The notes under the pieces were generated by a model that worked only from the letters and a program-made list of their open reading frames with translations, did not search any database and was not told where the DNA came from. A stretch of DNA of 64,000 nt from Zwartia hollandica (GTDB taxonomy: Bacteria; Pseudomonadota; Gammaproteobacteria; Burkholderiales; Burkholderiaceae_B): assembly GCF_019923725.1 (NCBI RefSeq), contig NZ_JAHXRI010000004.1, positions 1-64,000 of the forward strand, read 5' to 3'. This document shows positions 16,656 to 26,807 of this stretch, piece after piece; position 1 is the first letter of the stretch; the number at the start of each line of letters is the position of its first letter. Made by a program: the position numbers and the translations under genes.

Positions 16656-17095
16656 GTGGTTTACACATTCATAAAAATGGCACGCCGGAAGTCATTGAGT
16701 CCAGCGATGGACGTCTCACGCTCTCGGTGCCCATTCAGTTCAAGCGACGCGCAGGCCGTAAGCTGATTACGCTGCCCAACGGTGAGCTGGGTGAGCCGAG
16801 GCCTTGGGGTATCGCCCCCACGGCGCTGCAACTTGCGTTGGCTAGAGGGCATCGCTGGCTTGCGATGTTGGAATCAGGGCAGGTGAGTTCTTTGCGGGAG
16901 ATCGCGGCTCAGGAGGGCGTCGACAATAGTTACGTCAGTCGCATGATGAATCTGACGGTGCTTTCGCCTGATATCGTTGAGGCGATTCTAGACGATGCGT
17001 TGCCAGACCACCTTACGCTGTTTGACATTGCGGTGGACCCGCCGGCGCTTTGGGAGGGACAGGAGGCCTTAATAAGTAATCGGCATCCAGGCTGA
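16652..17095 (+). CDS. Recombinase-associated small protein with HTH
   Basis: 147 residues, start ATG overlapping the recombinase end (ATGA). Contains a helix-turn-helix-like stretch SLREIAAQEGVDNSYVSRMM at about residues 70-90 and a family-like tail VLSPDIVEAILDDALPDHLT. Proteins of this type often follow large serine recombinases in mobile elements, as a companion of unknown role. With the recombinase broken this may be a relic that is still open. Confidence 0.65.
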   Translation: MSGLHIHKNGTPEVIESSDGRLTLSVPIQFKRRAGRKLITLPNGELGEPRPWGIAPTALQLALARGHRWLAMLESGQVSSLREIAAQEGVDNSYVSRMMNLTVLSPDIVEAILDDALPDHLTLFDIAVDPPALWEGQEALISNRHPG

Positions 17096-17325
17096 TCTCG
17101 ATTTTTGCTTAAGTATGCTTGTCTTTTATCCCTCATTTAGGGGGTGGACAAATCGTAACAAATATGAGAACGTCAAAGTAATGGATAAACATTATCTGGG
17201 CACTTGAATCGTGACATGTAATAACTCATGGCAACGTGACATTTACTTGGAGGCTTTATGAAACAACCGGGCTTAGATGGTCGTCATCACGATTAAGATT
17301 TATGCAATTTACATAAGAGGTAAGA

Positions 17326-17733
17326 ATGTCAGTTGTGATCTCGGTGCACGACGCCATAGAGCAAGAGGAAGTCATTGCACTTTATCGAGCGAACGAATGG
17401 TCATCTGCCGATAAGCCAACACAACTAATGGCTGCGCTTCGCAATTCACATAGCCTCGTCACCGCAAGGTTTGATGGTCAGCTTATTGGTCTTGGCAATG
17501 CAATTTCTGATGGCTATCTTGTTGTTTACTATCCCCATATGTTGGTACATCCAAAGCATCAAGGGCGAGGGGTAGGAAAGCAAATGATGCAAGCCATGCA
17601 ACAAAAATACGCAGCCTTTCACCAGAAAATGCTTGTCGCGGATGGCCGCGCGATCGATTTTTATAAATCGCTGGGATTTTCCAGAGCAGGGCACACTGAG
17701 CCAATGTGGATATATGCTGGTAGCGAGCATTGA
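17326..17733 (+). CDS. GNAT family N-acetyltransferase
   Basis: 135 residues, one GNAT domain. Acetyl-CoA pyrophosphate loop is HPKHQGRGVGKQMMQ (Q/R-x-x-G-x-G/A form); the end FYKSLGFSRAGHTEPMW is the usual beta6-beta7 closing. Start ATG 17326 with AGAGGTAAGA just upstream. It should acetylate a small amine, peptide or antibiotic-like substrate, not identifiable here. The 230 nt before it (17096-17325) hold no gene I can support. Confidence 0.85.
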   Translation: MSVVISVHDAIEQEEVIALYRANEWSSADKPTQLMAALRNSHSLVTARFDGQLIGLGNAISDGYLVVYYPHMLVHPKHQGRGVGKQMMQAMQQKYAAFHQKMLVADGRAIDFYKSLGFSRAGHTEPMWIYAGSEH

Positions 17734-17902
17734 TACTAGATCTGTAATGACTCACTGGCTATCTGATTTTTATTTGATTCGTTCAAAAGTACCTATTTAA
17801 ATTCGCAATGTTAAAAAGGGGCTAGTAATGCGCTGGATCGTTTTCTTTGAAGATACGTCTGAATTATGATAATTTCATTTTCTATCATCAGGAACATTGG
17901 CC

Positions 17903-18601
17903 ATGTTTGAGCTTCACATCGCGAATAAAAACTATTCTTCTTGGTCTTTGCGACCTTGGCTACTAATGAGAGCCCTTGATATTCCGTTTGTAGAGAGGCT
18001 TCATTATTTTTCATCTCCAGGAACACCTAGTACATTTAGTTCCTTATCCCCAAGCGCCAAGGTGCCGGTTCTGGTGAATAACGAATTTTATATTTGGGAC
18101 ACCCTATCTATTATCGAATATCTAGCGGAAGAGTACCCAGATGTGTGGCCATCTGAGAAAATCAATCGTGCTTGGGCTCGAAGTGCTTGCGCAGAAATGC
18201 ACTCCAGTTTCTTTGCATTAAGAAGTGAATGTTCGATGAGTGTGGGTGTTCGTGTGCGGCTTCACGAAATGAGTGTTGCCCTTAAATCTGATATTGCTCG
18301 AATTGAAATTTTGTGGGCTGACGGATTTGATCGATTTAAAGGCGCATGGCTAACTGGAGACCAGTTCACTGCGGTTGATGCATTTTTTGGTCCAGTTGCC
18401 TTTAGATTTCGAACATACGGAATCTTGTTGAACGATCGTTCGCAGGCTTATGTAGAGAAACTATTGAGTCATCCTGCAATGATTGAATGGGAACAGGATG
18501 CGCTTAATGAGACTGTGCGTGATAAGGCACACGACATTGAAATTGAACATATGGGTTTAATTGTTCAAGACTTTAGGGCGAGACCTAATGTCAGTTTGTG
18601 A
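17903..18601 (+). CDS. Glutathione S-transferase family protein
   Basis: 232 residues from ATG 17903 (AGGA about 9 nt upstream; TTG 17897 also in frame). Thioredoxin-like N-domain: LHIANKNYSSWSLRPWLLMR, SPSAKVPVLV (cis-Pro of the glutathione site) and WDTLSIIEYLAEEYP (Ser of the gamma-Glu site). Helical C-domain follows. A role in detoxification or stress is general for the family; the substrate is unknown. Its base composition is AT-richer than the core genes, in keeping with the accessory region. Confidence 0.85.
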   Translation: MFELHIANKNYSSWSLRPWLLMRALDIPFVERLHYFSSPGTPSTFSSLSPSAKVPVLVNNEFYIWDTLSIIEYLAEEYPDVWPSEKINRAWARSACAEMHSSFFALRSECSMSVGVRVRLHEMSVALKSDIARIEILWADGFDRFKGAWLTGDQFTAVDAFFGPVAFRFRTYGILLNDRSQAYVEKLLSHPAMIEWEQDALNETVRDKAHDIEIEHMGLIVQDFRARPNVSL

Positions 18602-18887
18602 GGCAGCATTGCGATCTCCTTTCGTGTATTTGAGAGCTGTTAGGAAATTTTCTGCTACGGTCATCAGTTGCTGTTTCGCTACCCAATGCCACACAAAAAC
18701 TCGCTCGATCAGTCCGCAAGTAACGCATTGATTTCAAAGAGTTTATAAAAAACCACTCGCGGACTTCGACCCATATCACTGGTACAGACTCACAGAGACT
18801 ATCCACCCCCAGAGACAAAACCTTCACTTTTACCACCCCGAACCCCAGTCTCCGAAGTCCGCAACACTCCCCACAGATCCGCATGAA
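18602..18887. other. Gene-free gap next to ssrA with integrase-arm-like repeats
   Basis: No gene that I can support. It holds an inverted pair GTCCGCAAGT (18712-18721) / ACTCGCGGAC (18755-18764) and a third GTCCGCAA near 18857. The arms also resemble GTCCGCGAG inside the tmRNA T-arm region. This is the place where an integrase attachment region would stand, but no integrase gene is present. Confidence 0.35.
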
Positions 18888-18941
18888 CCCAAACGTGTAC
18901 ACAAAAAAATACCAACCCCGAAAGGTTGGTATGTGCGGTAC
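18888..18941 (-). terminator. ssrA terminator; ssrA-flank repeat, copy D
   Basis: Hairpin ATACCAACC (18909-18917) / GGTTGGTAT (18924-18932) whose minus-strand copy is followed by seven T. It terminates tmRNA transcription. The same module appears at three other places upstream (copies A-C). Confidence 0.85.
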
Positions 18942-19304
18942 TGGTGGAGCCGGGGGGAATTGAACCCCCGTCCGCGAGCCCTCTGCAGGCAGTTCTACAT
19001 GCGTAGTCGTTTAATTTTTAATTTAACCTCGGACTTTGCCAAACGACAGGCCGGACCTTGGCGATTCACTTGGTTTTAAGAATTTGACGAGTGACCCGGC
19101 AAACCCCGATTCTTTGTAAATGACGCTGCTGTGGTTTTACCCACCTGACCCAAAGACAAATCAGTGCAGCGGCTCACCGCTTAAGCGGCCAGAGCGAAAC
19201 GCTCGTCGTTGGCGTTTATAGTGTTTCCAGTGGATTTACGAGCGAACTGGTGCTCGGCATGCCCTGCACTGTTTCGCGACCCACGTCGAATCCGGATCGG
19301 CCCC
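18942..19304 (-). ncRNA. ssrA: tmRNA (transfer-messenger RNA)
   Basis: About 363 nt. The 5' end GGGGCCGATCCGGATTCGAC pairs with the 3' end GGCTCC followed by ACCA; the T-arm GGGGGTTCAATTCCCCC is visible near the 3' end. The tag frame (19213 down to 19181) reads ANDERFALAA then TAA, the usual betaproteobacterial tag. It rescues stalled ribosomes with SmpB and marks the nascent chain for proteolysis. Its 3' end is a common integration target, in line with the repeats to its left. Confidence 0.97.
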
Positions 19305-19313
19305 AGTAGTGCG

Positions 19314-19319
19314 ATTGTA
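19314..19319 (-). promoter_or_regulatory. ssrA -10 element
   Basis: TACAAT on the minus strand, 9 nt before the mature 5' end. No good -35 at 17 nt. Confidence 0.45.
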
Positions 19320-19372
19320 GACGAACAATCTATTGATTCAGACAGATGAGATGTAAAAGAGTTCAGTCTTTG

Positions 19373-20038
19373 TTACACGTTCATCAATTGTTTGATCATG
19401 GGCCACATATCACGTGCAGAATGGGCTGTGTGATTTGCTTGCCAGGTGTCGACCGGATGGTCAGGTCCGCAATAACCATAGGCGGCTGCAATCGATGGCA
19501 TACCCGCTGCGCGCGCGGCTTGGATGTCGCGGATGTCATCGCCAACATAGAGGCAACGATCCGTGCCAAAACCAGCCTGCTGTGCGGCGTGTAGCAGGGG
19601 CAGGGGGTGAGGCTTGGCGTGTGCAGTGGTATCTCCGCATACCAAGACTGCGCAGTCTTTGTCAAGACCGAGTGCCGTGACAATCGGCTGAGCAAGATGC
19701 GTCACCTTGTTTGTCACGATGCCCCAGGCGAGACCTTGCGTTGAAATTTGCTCTAGCAGCTCTGGCACGCCGTCGAATAAACAGGTGTCGACTGTCATTG
19801 CGGCTTGATAGTCTGCCAGAAATTGCAAACGATGCTGCTCATAGGCCTCGTCTGCTGGGGTGAGATTAAGTGCGCAGCGCAGCAGGCCGCGTGCGCCTGC
19901 AGAGGAGTAGGGACGCAGAACGTCTAGTGGCAAGGGTGGTAGACCTGCACGCTCTCGTTGCTTGTTCGCAGCAGCGCCCAGATCGGGTGCTGTATCGGCG
20001 ATCGTGCCGTCAAAATCAAAGAGGACGAGGGCGGTCAT
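19373..20038 (-). CDS. gph: Phosphoglycolate phosphatase, HAD superfamily
   Basis: 221 residues. Nucleophile motif DFDGTIADT, motif II VTNK (Thr), motif III Lys in HAKPHPLPLLHA and the acidic pair GDDIRDIQAARAAGM. It dephosphorylates 2-phosphoglycolate from DNA repair and side reactions in the cytoplasm. Start ATG overlaps the ubiG stop (ATGA), an arrangement often seen in proteobacteria. Confidence 0.92.
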   Translation of the reverse strand: MTALVLFDFDGTIADTAPDLGAAANKQRERAGLPPLPLDVLRPYSSAGARGLLRCALNLTPADEAYEQHRLQFLADYQAAMTVDTCLFDGVPELLEQISTQGLAWGIVTNKVTHLAQPIVTALGLDKDCAVLVCGDTTAHAKPHPLPLLHAAQQAGFGTDRCLYVGDDIRDIQAARAAGMPSIAAAYGYCGPDHPVDTWQANHTAHSARDMWPMIKQLMNV

Positions 20039-20754
20039 TTACGTGTAGCCATTAAGTAGTTGACGCTCGTGTCGCGGCCGAGCGAATAGGTTTGTGTAAA
20101 GGGGTTGTAGCTCATACCCATCAGTTCTTGCGTTGTCAGCCCACAGGTGCGTGCCGAGGTTGCAAGCTCGCTGGGACGTACAAAGCTGCGCCAACTGTGT
20201 GTTCCACGTGGCAACAGACGCAAAATGTATTCTGCCCCTACGATGGCAAAAAGAAATGATTTGGGATTGCGATTGAGCGTTGAAAAAAACACCCAGCCAC
20301 CAGGTTTAACGAGCGTTGAGCAAGCGCGCACAATTGAGCCCGGGTCAGGCACGTGTTCTAACATTTCCATACAGGCGACGACATCAAACGTTTGTGGTTG
20401 CTCAAGAGCCATGTCTTCCGCGCTAATGCTGCGATAGGTGACAGGTACGCCAGATTCCAGGCCATGTAGCTTTGCAACGCGCAGCGACTTGTCTGCTAAG
20501 TCAATACCGGTGACTTTAGCGCCCGCACGCGCCATGCCTTCGGCAAGAATGCCGCCGCCACAGCCTACATCGAGGACTGTTTTGTCGTGTAGCCCGCCCA
20601 CAAGCCCCTTGATCCACTCGAGTCTGAGCGGATTAATTGCATGCAGAGGTTTAAATTCGCTATTGGGATCCCACCAGCGCGAGGCAAGCGCGCTGAACTT
20701 GTCTAGCTCTGCCTGATCAACATTAGAGGAGGGGCGTGAGGCATCAGAAGACAT
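20035..20754 (-). CDS. ubiG: Ubiquinone biosynthesis O-methyltransferase
   Basis: 239 residues from ATG 20754 (TTG 20769 also open). SAM motif LDVGCGGGILAEGMARAGA, then GIDLADKSL; FDVVACMEMLEHVPDP and VFFSTLNRN are the UbiG landmarks; the N-terminal WWDPNSEFKPLHAINPLRL is diagnostic. It performs both O-methylations of the ubiquinone ring. Expressed with gph. Confidence 0.95.
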   Translation of the reverse strand: MSSDASRPSSNVDQAELDKFSALASRWWDPNSEFKPLHAINPLRLEWIKGLVGGLHDKTVLDVGCGGGILAEGMARAGAKVTGIDLADKSLRVAKLHGLESGVPVTYRSISAEDMALEQPQTFDVVACMEMLEHVPDPGSIVRACSTLVKPGGWVFFSTLNRNPKSFLFAIVGAEYILRLLPRGTHSWRSFVRPSELATSARTCGLTTQELMGMSYNPFTQTYSLGRDTSVNYLMATRK

Positions 20755-20784
20755 AGGACTATTCGCCAATAAAACAGCATAATG

Positions 20785-20815
20785 AAAAAAAGGCCCCGCA
20801 AGCGAGGCCTTTTTG
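20785..20815 (-). terminator. Rho-independent terminator of the OmpA gene
   Basis: Minus strand: AAAAAGGCCTCGC, loop, GGGGCCTTTTTTT. It lies between the OmpA gene and ubiG. Confidence 0.85.
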
Positions 20816-20865
20816 AGTCGGAATAAGCACTGGCAGAGCCAGTCTTACCCAATCAACATCAAGAA

Positions 20866-21432
20866 TTACTTCTTGCTGCCGATGATTTCGACGTCTACGC
20901 GACGGTTCTGTGCGCGACCAGCTGCTGTACGGTTGTCAGCAACAGGATTCGACTTGCCTTTACCTGAAGCGGTGATGCGGTTAGCAGCAACGCCTTTGGT
21001 AACCAAGTAAGCTTTGACAGCTTCTGCACGGCGAACCGACAGGGCTTGGTTGTAAGCATCAGAACCGATCGAGTCAGTGTGACCGATGGCGATGATTGTC
21101 TCGAGGTTGATGGCGCTTGAGCGCTGAACAACTTGGTCAAGCAGCTTGCGGCCTTCTGGTTTGACGATTGCTTTGTCAAAATCAAACAGAGCTTCGGCTT
21201 TGATCGAAACTTTGTCTGCCATTGGCTGAGTAGCGGCTTTCTTAACGCACTCGGCGGCAGCTGTTGCTGGTGTCCAGAAGTTGTTCTGCCAGCAGAGCTC
21301 ATTGGAACCGTTCTTCCAAATGAGCTCGTTAGAGCCGTTCTTCCAATTGTCTACTGTTTGTGCGGAAGCGACGCCGGTTGCCGAAATAGCAGCAAAGGCG
21401 AGTGCTAGAGCGAATTTGGAGGGCTTGTTCAT
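20866..21432 (-). CDS. ompA: OmpA family outer-membrane protein
   Basis: 188 residues. Signal peptide KFALALAFAAISATGVASAQ. No beta-barrel domain: the N-terminal part is only ~50 residues and includes WKNGSNEL twice in tandem. The C-terminal OmpA domain (ALFDFDKAIVKPEGRKLLDQ, IGHTDSIGSDAYNQALSVRR, GKGKSNPVADN) binds peptidoglycan with the Asp and Arg of that fold. It resembles the small OmpA of Bordetella. It anchors the outer membrane to the cell wall. It is followed by a strong terminator, so probably monocistronic and abundant. Confidence 0.9.
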   Translation of the reverse strand: MNKPSKFALALAFAAISATGVASAQTVDNWKNGSNELIWKNGSNELCWQNNFWTPATAAAECVKKAATQPMADKVSIKAEALFDFDKAIVKPEGRKLLDQVVQRSSAINLETIIAIGHTDSIGSDAYNQALSVRRAEAVKAYLVTKGVAANRITASGKGKSNPVADNRTAAGRAQNRRVDVEIIGSKK

Positions 21433-21894
21433 GTTTCTCCTCGATTGAGCTTGAAGCTGGATAAGTGACTCGCAGCGAACTCCCGCCGCAAATGTAAAAA
21501 AAATACATCAGGTAACCATTATAACAAAGCAGCGAGCACGTTCAAAAGAGCTTACTCACTGGGTTTCCTGCGTGCTGATTCGAATCTTACGGCATTTGGG
21601 GAACTTTGGCGAAGTTAATGCATCACTTGAACCTCTGAAGTGCGTATTTCTACCTTCCGACCCCCTTCGCTGTTGGTTTTTGGCAACAGCGAAAGCTATT
21701 TTTGATTTTTTTCTCGCCTGGCGGGGTTGAAGTTGCATTTTTCGCCCTAGAACGCTGCACTGGCAATCCTCGCTCGAGCATAGCCTAAAAGAAAGTATCG
21801 CTAACTAATAAGGGGTGGCAGCGGTGTAGAATCCAAGGTTTACCTTTAGACCCAGTTTTTGGGGTCTCAACCGCTGTCTTTTGTTGCGAAATTT
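21433..21894. other. Divergent ompA/gyrA intergenic region
   Basis: 462 nt without a gene. TAGAAT (21827-21832) may be a -10 for gyrA, and a hairpin AGACCC (21848-21853) / GGGTCT (21862-21867) would lie in the leader. No clear operator seen. Confidence 0.4.
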
Positions 21895-24555
21895 ATGGAT
21901 TCCTTTGCCAAGGAAACTCTTCCGATATCACTCGAAGAAGAAATGCGCCGGAGTTATCTCGACTACGCGATGAGCGTAATCGTGGGGCGCGCCCTCCCGG
22001 ATGTCCGGGATGGTCTTAAGCCGGTGCATCGCCGTGTCTTATTCGCGATGCATGAACTCAACAACGATTGGAACCGCGCTTATAAAAAGTCTGCGCGTAT
22101 CGTTGGTGATGTCATTGGTAAGTATCACCCGCACGGAGACCAAGCGGTCTATGACACGATTGTGCGTATGGCGCAAGACTTCTCCTTGCGCTATATGTTG
22201 GTGGATGGGCAGGGTAACTTTGGCTCGATCGACGGCGATAACGCTGCGGCGATGCGGTATACCGAAATTCGCTTGTCCAAGATCGCGCATGAACTGCTTG
22301 CCGATATTGACCAAGAGACAGTCGACTTTGGACCAAACTACGACGGTAGCGAAAACGAGCCGTTGCTCTTGCCCTCGCGTTTGCCTAACCTCTTAGTTAA
22401 CGGCAGCTCCGGTATTGCGGTTGGTATGGCGACGAACATCCCGCCACACAACTTGGCTGAGGTGGTAGATGGCTGTTTATATTGTTTGCGCAATCCTGAC
22501 TGTACGATTGATGAGCTTATCGAGCTGATTCCTGCACCAGATTTTCCGACCGGTGGCATTATTTACGGCATTGTCGGTGTGCGCGAAGGCTATCGTACGG
22601 GACGTGGTCGCGTCATTATGCGGGCCAAGACTCACTTTGAAGATATGGAGAAGGGTAACCGGCAGTCGATCGTGGTCGATGCCTTGCCCTACCAAGTCAA
22701 CAAAAAGACTCTGCAAGAGCGTATCGCCGAACTCGTTAACGAAAAGAAAATCGAAGGTATTTCTGATATCCGCGATGAGTCAGATAAAGACGGTATGCGT
22801 CTGGTGATCGAACTTAAGCGCGGCGAAGTGCCCGAGGTCATCTTAAATAACCTGTACAAGCACACCCAACTGCAAGACACCTTCGGAATGAACTTGGTGG
22901 CGTTGGTGGATGGTCAGCCACGACTGCTTAACTTAAAGCAGATGGTGGAGTACTTCTTGTCGCATCGCCGTGAAGTCGTCACGCGTCGTACCGTATTCCA
23001 ACTGCGCAAAGCGCGTGAGCGCGGTCATGTGCTAGAAGGCCTTGCCGTTGCGTTGGCAAATATCGATGAGTTTATTGCGATCATCAAGGCTGCGCCTACG
23101 CCGCCTGTTGCGCGTCAAGACTTGATGGATAAGTCTTGGGATTCCTCTCTTGTTCGTGAAATGCTCTCGCGTGCGGATACCGAGGCTGTTGGTGGTCGTG
23201 CTGCCTACCGCCCAGATAATCTGCCGGATACCTTCGGTTTGCAAGCCGATGGGCTCTACCGCTTAAGTGAAACGCAAGCGCAAGAAATCTTGAACATGCG
23301 CTTGCAGCGCTTGACCGGACTTGAGCAAGACAAGATTGTCAGCGAATACAAGTCTGTCATGGACACGATTTCTGATTTGCTCGATATTTTGGCCCGCCCT
23401 GAACGCATCACCGTCATCATTAGTGAAGAGCTCCAGGCAATCAAGACGGAGTTCTCGATCAACGCTAAAGATGCGCGTCGCTCCGATATCGAGCTCAATG
23501 CAACAGAACTTGATACAGAAGACTTGATTACACCAGCCGATATGGTGGTGACACTCTCCAACGGTGGCTATATCAAGAGTCAGCCTTTGTCCGAGTACCG
23601 CGCACAGCGCCGTGGTGGCCGCGGCAAACAAGCGACTGCAACAAAAGAAAATGACTGGGTCGATCAGTTGTTTATTGCGAACACCCATGATTACTTGCTG
23701 TGTTTCTCAGATCGTGGTCGGGTGTACTGGCTCAAGGTCTGGGAAGTTCCCCAGGGTACGCGCACATCCCGTGGAAAACCAATCGTCAACATGTTCCCGT
23801 TGATTGACGGCGAGAAAATCACTGTTGTATTACCTATTAAAGCGTTTAGCGATGATCAGACTGTGTTCATGGCGACCTCACGCGGTACGGTCAAAAAGAC
23901 ACCGTTGTCTGATTTTTCGAACCCACGCAAGGCCGGCATTATCGCGGTCGATCTCGATGAGGGCGACTTCCTGATTGGCGCAGAACTGACAGACGGCAAG
24001 CATGATGTCATGTTGTTCTCTGATTCCGGTAAAGCTGTGCGCTTTGACGAAAACGATGTTCGCCCGATGGGCCGTAATGCGCGCGGTGTGCGCGGCATGA
24101 TGCTAGAAGACGGCCAGAATGTTATTGCGATGTTGGTGTCAGGCGATGAGTCTCAGACTGTCCTGACTGCGACACAAAATGGTTTTGGCAAGCGTACGCC
24201 GATTGCCGAGTACACCCGTCATGGGCGTGGCACAAAAGGCATGATTGCGATCCAAACTTCCGCTCGTAATGGCAAGGTGGTGGGTGCCGTTCTGGCGAAT
24301 GCGACTGACGAGATTATGTTGATCACGACAGGTGGCGTGCTTGTGCGTACACGCGTTGCTGAGATCCGTGAAATGGGTCGTGCAACGCAGGGCGTGACCC
24401 TAATTAGCGTAGATGATGGAAGCATGCTGTCTGGTGTACGGCGTGTTGTTGAAAGTGATGCAGACGATGATGGCGAAGACATCGCCGACGTATCGGACAT
24501 CGCAACACCAGATGCGTCGCCGAACACAACAGACGGGGCCGATTCGGCGACTTAA
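21895..24555 (+). CDS. gyrA: DNA gyrase subunit A
   Basis: 886 residues from ATG 21895 (start matched to the [17 protein letters not shown] family N-terminus). Catalytic Tyr in [10 protein letters not shown] (about 122); GyrA box QRRGGRG; six-bladed C-terminal domain; acidic tail. Quinolone region reads [14 protein letters not shown], so position 83 is Gln and 87 is Asp. The subunit cuts and rejoins DNA to add negative supercoils with GyrB. serC begins one base after its stop, so the two are cotranscribed. Confidence 0.98.
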   Translation: MDSFAKETLPISLEEEMRRSYLDYAMSVIVGRALPDVRDGLKPVHRRVLFAMHELNNDWNRAYKKSARIVGDVIGKYHPHGDQAVYDTIVRMAQDFSLRYMLVDGQGNFGSIDGDNAAAMRYTEIRLSKIAHELLADIDQETVDFGPNYDGSENEPLLLPSRLPNLLVNGSSGIAVGMATNIPPHNLAEVVDGCLYCLRNPDCTIDELIELIPAPDFPTGGIIYGIVGVREGYRTGRGRVIMRAKTHFEDMEKGNRQSIVVDALPYQVNKKTLQERIAELVNEKKIEGISDIRDESDKDGMRLVIELKRGEVPEVILNNLYKHTQLQDTFGMNLVALVDGQPRLLNLKQMVEYFLSHRREVVTRRTVFQLRKARERGHVLEGLAVALANIDEFIAIIKAAPTPPVARQDLMDKSWDSSLVREMLSRADTEAVGGRAAYRPDNLPDTFGLQADGLYRLSETQAQEILNMRLQRLTGLEQDKIVSEYKSVMDTISDLLDILARPERITVIISEELQAIKTEFSINAKDARRSDIELNATELDTEDLITPADMVVTLSNGGYIKSQPLSEYRAQRRGGRGKQATATKENDWVDQLFIANTHDYLLCFSDRGRVYWLKVWEVPQGTRTSRGKPIVNMFPLIDGEKITVVLPIKAFSDDQTVFMATSRGTVKKTPLSDFSNPRKAGIIAVDLDEGDFLIGAELTDGKHDVMLFSDSGKAVRFDENDVRPMGRNARGVRGMMLEDGQNVIAMLVSGDESQTVLTATQNGFGKRTPIAEYTRHGRGTKGMIAIQTSARNGKVVGAVLANATDEIMLITTGGVLVRTRVAEIREMGRATQGVTLISVDDGSMLSGVRRVVESDADDDGEDIADVSDIATPDASPNTTDGADSAT

Positions 24556-24556
24556 C

Positions 24557-25687
24557 ATGGCGCGTCCCTGGAATTTTTCAGCAGGGCCGTCTGCGATGCC
24601 GGAGCCCGTACTTGCTCAGGCTGCCGCTGAAATGCTTGACTGGCAGGGCTCGGGTATGTCTGTCATGGAGATGTCGCATCGCGGCGAGCACTTCATACAG
24701 ATCTGTTCGCAAGCCGAGGCTGATTTGCGTGAGTTGCTGGCAGTGTCAGACGACTATGCTGTGTTGTTCATGCAGGGCGGTGCGACAGCTGAAAATGCCA
24801 TTGTGCCCATGAATTTGTTGGGGCGAGTGTCGCAACCCAAAGCCGACTTCGTTATCAGTGGTATCTGGGCGACCAAGTCACATCAAGAATGTCAGCGCTA
24901 TGGTGACGCGCAGATCGCTGCAACAAATGCCGTAGCGACCACGATTGATGGCGTTCACCAAGCTCCCTTTACCTGGCTGCCAAAGGCCGATACGTGGCGC
25001 GTGCGCAAAGATGCCGCCTATCTTCACCTTTGCAGCAATGAGACCATTGGTGGCGTAGAGACTGTCGATTGGCCCGACATGCAGGCGCTTGGTGCGCCAG
25101 ACGTCCCACTGGTTGTGGATGCATCGTCGCACTTTCTCTCTAGGCCGATGCAGATTAATCGTGCTGGGATGATTTTTGCTGGTGCGCAAAAGAATGCTGG
25201 ACCCGCTGGCTTGACGATGGTGATTGTGCGTCGGGAATTAATTGGTCATGCCTTGGCGATCTGCCCCTCAGCATTCGACTATAAAAATGTCGATGCGCAA
25301 CATTCGATGTACAACACACCTCCAACGTATGCAATCTATATCGCTGGATTAGTGTTTAAGTGGCTTAAGCAACAGGGCGGCCTAGCGGCGATTGAGCAAC
25401 GTAATATCGTGAAAGCGCGCACGCTCTACGATTATTTCGACCAGAGCGCTTTTTATACTTTGCCCGTTCATCCATCGGTGCGCTCGCGCATGAATGTTCC
25501 GTTTTTCTTGTGCAATACGTCGCTGGACAGTGCTTTTTTAAAAGGTGCGCAGGAACGAGGTTTGATGCAATTGAAAGGACATAAAAGTGTTGGTGGAATG
25601 CGCGCGTCAATCTATAACGCAATGCCATTGGAGGGCGTAGAGGCCCTTATAGACTATCTCAAGGATTTTGAACGCACTCATGGATAA
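24557..25687 (+). CDS. serC: Phosphoserine aminotransferase
   Basis: 376 residues, start ATG 24557 immediately after gyrA. Family motifs: [24 protein letters not shown], and PLP-lysine in [10 protein letters not shown]. It makes 3-phosphoserine and also acts in pyridoxal synthesis. Placed before pheA, hisC and tyrA as in Bordetella-like genomes. Its last 8 bases overlap pheA. Confidence 0.96.
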   Translation: MARPWNFSAGPSAMPEPVLAQAAAEMLDWQGSGMSVMEMSHRGEHFIQICSQAEADLRELLAVSDDYAVLFMQGGATAENAIVPMNLLGRVSQPKADFVISGIWATKSHQECQRYGDAQIAATNAVATTIDGVHQAPFTWLPKADTWRVRKDAAYLHLCSNETIGGVETVDWPDMQALGAPDVPLVVDASSHFLSRPMQINRAGMIFAGAQKNAGPAGLTMVIVRRELIGHALAICPSAFDYKNVDAQHSMYNTPPTYAIYIAGLVFKWLKQQGGLAAIEQRNIVKARTLYDYFDQSAFYTLPVHPSVRSRMNVPFFLCNTSLDSAFLKGAQERGLMQLKGHKSVGGMRASIYNAMPLEGVEALIDYLKDFERTHG

Positions 25688-26768
25688 GTCATTGCAAGAC
25701 CAGTTGCTGCCTTTACGCCAGCGTATCGATCAGATTGATGCTGAAATTCTGGATCTATTGAATAGACGCGCCTTCACCGCGCAAGAGGTGGGTGAGGTCA
25801 AGCACAAGCACAATGCAACCGGACCGGTGCTGCGCCCCGAGCGCGAGTCTCAAGTCATTCGTCAGCTACAAGAGCTCAATCGCGGTCCATTTCCCTCCGA
25901 CGGAATCGCCTCAGTGTGGACGGAGATTATTTCTTCTTGTCGCTCGCTTGAGCAATCGCTCACCGTGGCCTATTTAGGGCCGGCCGGTTCCTTCTCCGAG
26001 CAAGCGGCGTTTGAACATTTTGGACACGCTGTTACGGGGTTGCCTTGTGCCTCGTTTGATGAAGTGTTTCGTGCAGTTGAAGGCGGTGCAGCGCAAGTGG
26101 GTATGGTGCCGGTTGAAAACTCGACGGAAGGCGCGGTAAACCGTAGCCTGGATTTGTTGTTGGGTTCTCCAGTCAAAATATTGGGTGAGCGCTCTTTGTT
26201 GATACGCCATTGCTTGCTGTCTAAAGCGGGGGATATGAAGAACATCACGAAAATCATGGCGCATCCGCAGGCGCTTGCACAGTGCCAAAACTGGTTGAAT
26301 CGAGAATACCCAGGGATTCCCCGTGAGTCTGTCTCAAGCAACTCCGAGGCGGCTCGGTTGGCGTCGCTTGATCCAACCTGTGCGGCAATCGCAAGTGATA
26401 TTGCAGCCCACGCTTGGGGATTAAAGATTGTCGCGCCAGGCATTCAAGACGATTCGCAAAATCGCACACGCTTTTTGGCAATCGGACACATTGAGAACTT
26501 GCCGAGTGGTCAGGACAAGACCAGCTTGATCCTCGCAGTGCCGAATCGAGCGGGGGCGGTTTATCAGATGCTCGCGCCTTTGTCTGAGCATGGCGTGTCA
26601 ATGACGCGCTTTGAGTCCCGCCCAGCGCGCAATGGCCAGTGGGAATACTATTTCTATGTCGATGTCGAAGGTCATGCGCACGATGAGCGGGTCAAGAAAG
26701 CGCTCGCTGTGCTTGCCTCGCATTGCGCGTTTTTCAAGCTACTGGGTTCATATCCTGCGCAGTCATAA
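25680..26768 (+). CDS. pheA: Bifunctional chorismate mutase / prephenate dehydratase
   Basis: 362 residues. AroQ-type mutase first ([19 protein letters not shown], Arg and Lys of the pocket visible), then the dehydratase ([29 protein letters not shown] with the Thr-Phe/Asn-type site, NRTRFLAIG) and a C-terminal ACT domain ([24 protein letters not shown]) that binds phenylalanine for feedback. It makes phenylpyruvate. The start lies inside serC. Confidence 0.96.
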   Translation: MDKSLQDQLLPLRQRIDQIDAEILDLLNRRAFTAQEVGEVKHKHNATGPVLRPERESQVIRQLQELNRGPFPSDGIASVWTEIISSCRSLEQSLTVAYLGPAGSFSEQAAFEHFGHAVTGLPCASFDEVFRAVEGGAAQVGMVPVENSTEGAVNRSLDLLLGSPVKILGERSLLIRHCLLSKAGDMKNITKIMAHPQALAQCQNWLNREYPGIPRESVSSNSEAARLASLDPTCAAIASDIAAHAWGLKIVAPGIQDDSQNRTRFLAIGHIENLPSGQDKTSLILAVPNRAGAVYQMLAPLSEHGVSMTRFESRPARNGQWEYYFYVDVEGHAHDERVKKALAVLASHCAFFKLLGSYPAQS

Positions 26769-26807
26769 GTCTTATTCATTTGACCTCATTTTGTTGGTAC
26801 CTTCCTT

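Noticed and set aside
18591-18902. Open frame of 103 codons on the minus strand beside ssrA
   Set aside because: It runs through the ssrA terminator repeat and has no recognisable domain; treated as gene-free.
11376-18941. Evenly placed repeats considered as a CRISPR array
   Set aside because: Only four copies, about 2-3 kb apart, with genes between; no cas genes.
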